Shown here piece by piece: positions 5,249 to 5,940 of a stretch of DNA of 5,940 nt; position 1 is the stretch's first letter; each line of letters opens with the position of its first letter. The DNA comes from Spirochaetaceae bacterium. Its GTDB lineage: Bacteria; Spirochaetota; Spirochaetia; Treponematales; Breznakiellaceae. The stretch spans positions 1 through 5,940 of the forward strand of contig JAIRPH010000166.1 in assembly GCA_031257135.1 (NCBI GenBank). The letters are read 5' to 3'. The notes beneath the pieces are model-generated. The model saw only the letters and a list, made by a program, of their open reading frames with translations, did not search any database and was not told the origin of the DNA. The translations under genes were made by a program, and so were the position numbers.

Positions 5249-5926
5249 ATGAAAAAGCGTTTTTTATATATCGGATTGGCGGCCGCGCTGACCGCGTCTT
5301 GCGCGTCCTCAGGGGTTCTTAGACCGCTCGCGGAAGCCGGCGGTTTTGAAATGCTCGGCGTTATACGGGTCGAGTTTGAATCTTACTTGAAGGGAGAAAA
5401 ACTAAACGACGAAGCCTATTTCTACCTCTTAGAGTCCGCAATACAGCAGTTTAAGGGCAATATAGACATCCGGGAAATAAGCTGGTATAAGGAAGGTACA
5501 GACGTTTCCGCCAGAGGCGTCGTCATAAGACCTAATCCGATGGGACGAGTCGAAACCTCTTTGGAACGGGCGGCTGAACAGATAATGGCGTCCCTTCAGC
5601 CCAGCGCGAAAATAGCGATAGTATACGTGTCCTCAATCGACGCGGAATCCGCGGAATTCATTGCCGGCGAGCTTGAATATATTATGGTAAATAACGGCTT
5701 TATTATCATTGACAGAAACCAGCTCGACCGGATACGGCAGGAACAAAACTTCCAGTTAAGCGGCGAAGTTGACGACGAAACCGCCCTTTCCATCGGCAAA
5801 ATAGTAGGCGCGTCGATCATAATAACCGGAACCGTCACCGGTTCAGACGCAACCAGACGGCTGAGGCTTCGGGCGTTGCACACCCAAACCGCGCAGGTAG
5901 CCGCGGCCGCCTCGGAAAAGCTCTAA
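5249..5926 (+). CDS. Lipoprotein with C-terminal CsgG/LpoB-like domain
   Basis: A complete 225-residue protein. The signal MKKRFLYIGLAAALTASC has a slightly relaxed lipobox (T15-A16-S17-C18), tolerated in spirochaetes. Residues about 32-95 form a small alpha/beta segment (EMLGVIRVEF ... LLESAIQQF ... IDIREISWYKEG ... ARGVVIRP) of a kind I associate with treponemal lipoproteins. Residues about 101-225 resemble the CsgG/LpoB fold: SLERAAEQIMASLQ, strand KIAIVYVSS, helix FIAGELEYIMVNNG, strand FIIIDRNQLDRIRQEQNFQ, helix ETALSIGKIVGASIIITGTVTG, then a final RLRLRAL strand. CsgG-type proteins build outer-membrane secretion pores or, as LpoB, activate peptidoglycan synthases; this one lacks a visible barrel segment, so a periplasmic or surface accessory role is likelier. 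The start is fixed by the signal peptide although no Shine-Dalgarno exists. It runs divergently from the metal operon. Confidence 0.78.
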   Translation: MKKRFLYIGLAAALTASCASSGVLRPLAEAGGFEMLGVIRVEFESYLKGEKLNDEAYFYLLESAIQQFKGNIDIREISWYKEGTDVSARGVVIRPNPMGRVETSLERAAEQIMASLQPSAKIAIVYVSSIDAESAEFIAGELEYIMVNNGFIIIDRNQLDRIRQEQNFQLSGEVDDETALSIGKIVGASIIITGTVTGSDATRRLRLRALHTQTAQVAAAASEKL

Positions 5927-5940
5927 CCGGAAAAACCGGG

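Noticed and set aside
5927..5940. CCGG-AAAAA-CCGG after the CsgG-like gene as a terminator
   Set aside because: Only four base pairs, and the window ends before any T-run could be seen.
1..5940. CRISPR arrays, tRNA or rRNA genes, insertion sequences, prophage genes
   Set aside because: No repeat-spacer pattern, no tRNA-like or rRNA sequence, no transposase or terminal inverted repeats seen on either strand.

Overview
The window looks like chromosomal DNA of a spirochaete, most likely a moderate-GC gut Treponema. This is inference from gene style, not from a marker gene. The supporting signs are a methyl-accepting chemoreceptor with the AAHAGE..GKGFAVVADEIRKLAE hairpin tip often seen in treponemes, a small CsgG-like lipoprotein of a type common in that genus, and an exported GH3 sugar hydrolase.

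Layout. Bases 1-703 (minus) hold the N-terminal third of a lipoprotein glycoside hydrolase family 3 enzyme, cut by the left edge. A 177-base divergent spacer (704-880) carries the chemoreceptor promoter with a perfect palindrome over its -10 region. Bases 881-3097 (plus) encode a complete dCache-HAMP-MCP chemoreceptor. It converges, with an 11-base gap, on a minus-strand operon read from 5068 down to 3109. That operon encodes a 91-residue membrane-anchored HxC/CxxC protein, a ZnuA-like metal-binding lipoprotein and a ZnuC-like ATPase. No permease gene is present. Diverging from it across a 180-base spacer is a lipoprotein with a C-terminal CsgG/LpoB-like domain (5249-5926).

How the genes may work together. 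The metal operon resembles a zinc or manganese uptake system, but it lacks the membrane channel and its binding protein lacks the usual third histidine. The small Cys/His protein at its head is a candidate metal-handling accessory. A hairpin between the first two genes can hide the ribosome binding site of the binding-protein gene, which suggests translational coupling. The hydrolase and chemoreceptor fit sugar harvesting and motility, but nothing in the sequence ties them functionally to the metal operon.

A second theme is start-site architecture. Three genes (chemoreceptor, small Cys/His protein, CsgG-like lipoprotein) have a credible -35/-10 promoter whose predicted transcription start falls on or within about 3 bases of the ATG, and no Shine-Dalgarno sequence. 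They are candidates for leaderless mRNAs. The hydrolase and the binding-protein gene have strong Shine-Dalgarno sequences, and the ATPase gene has a plausible one.
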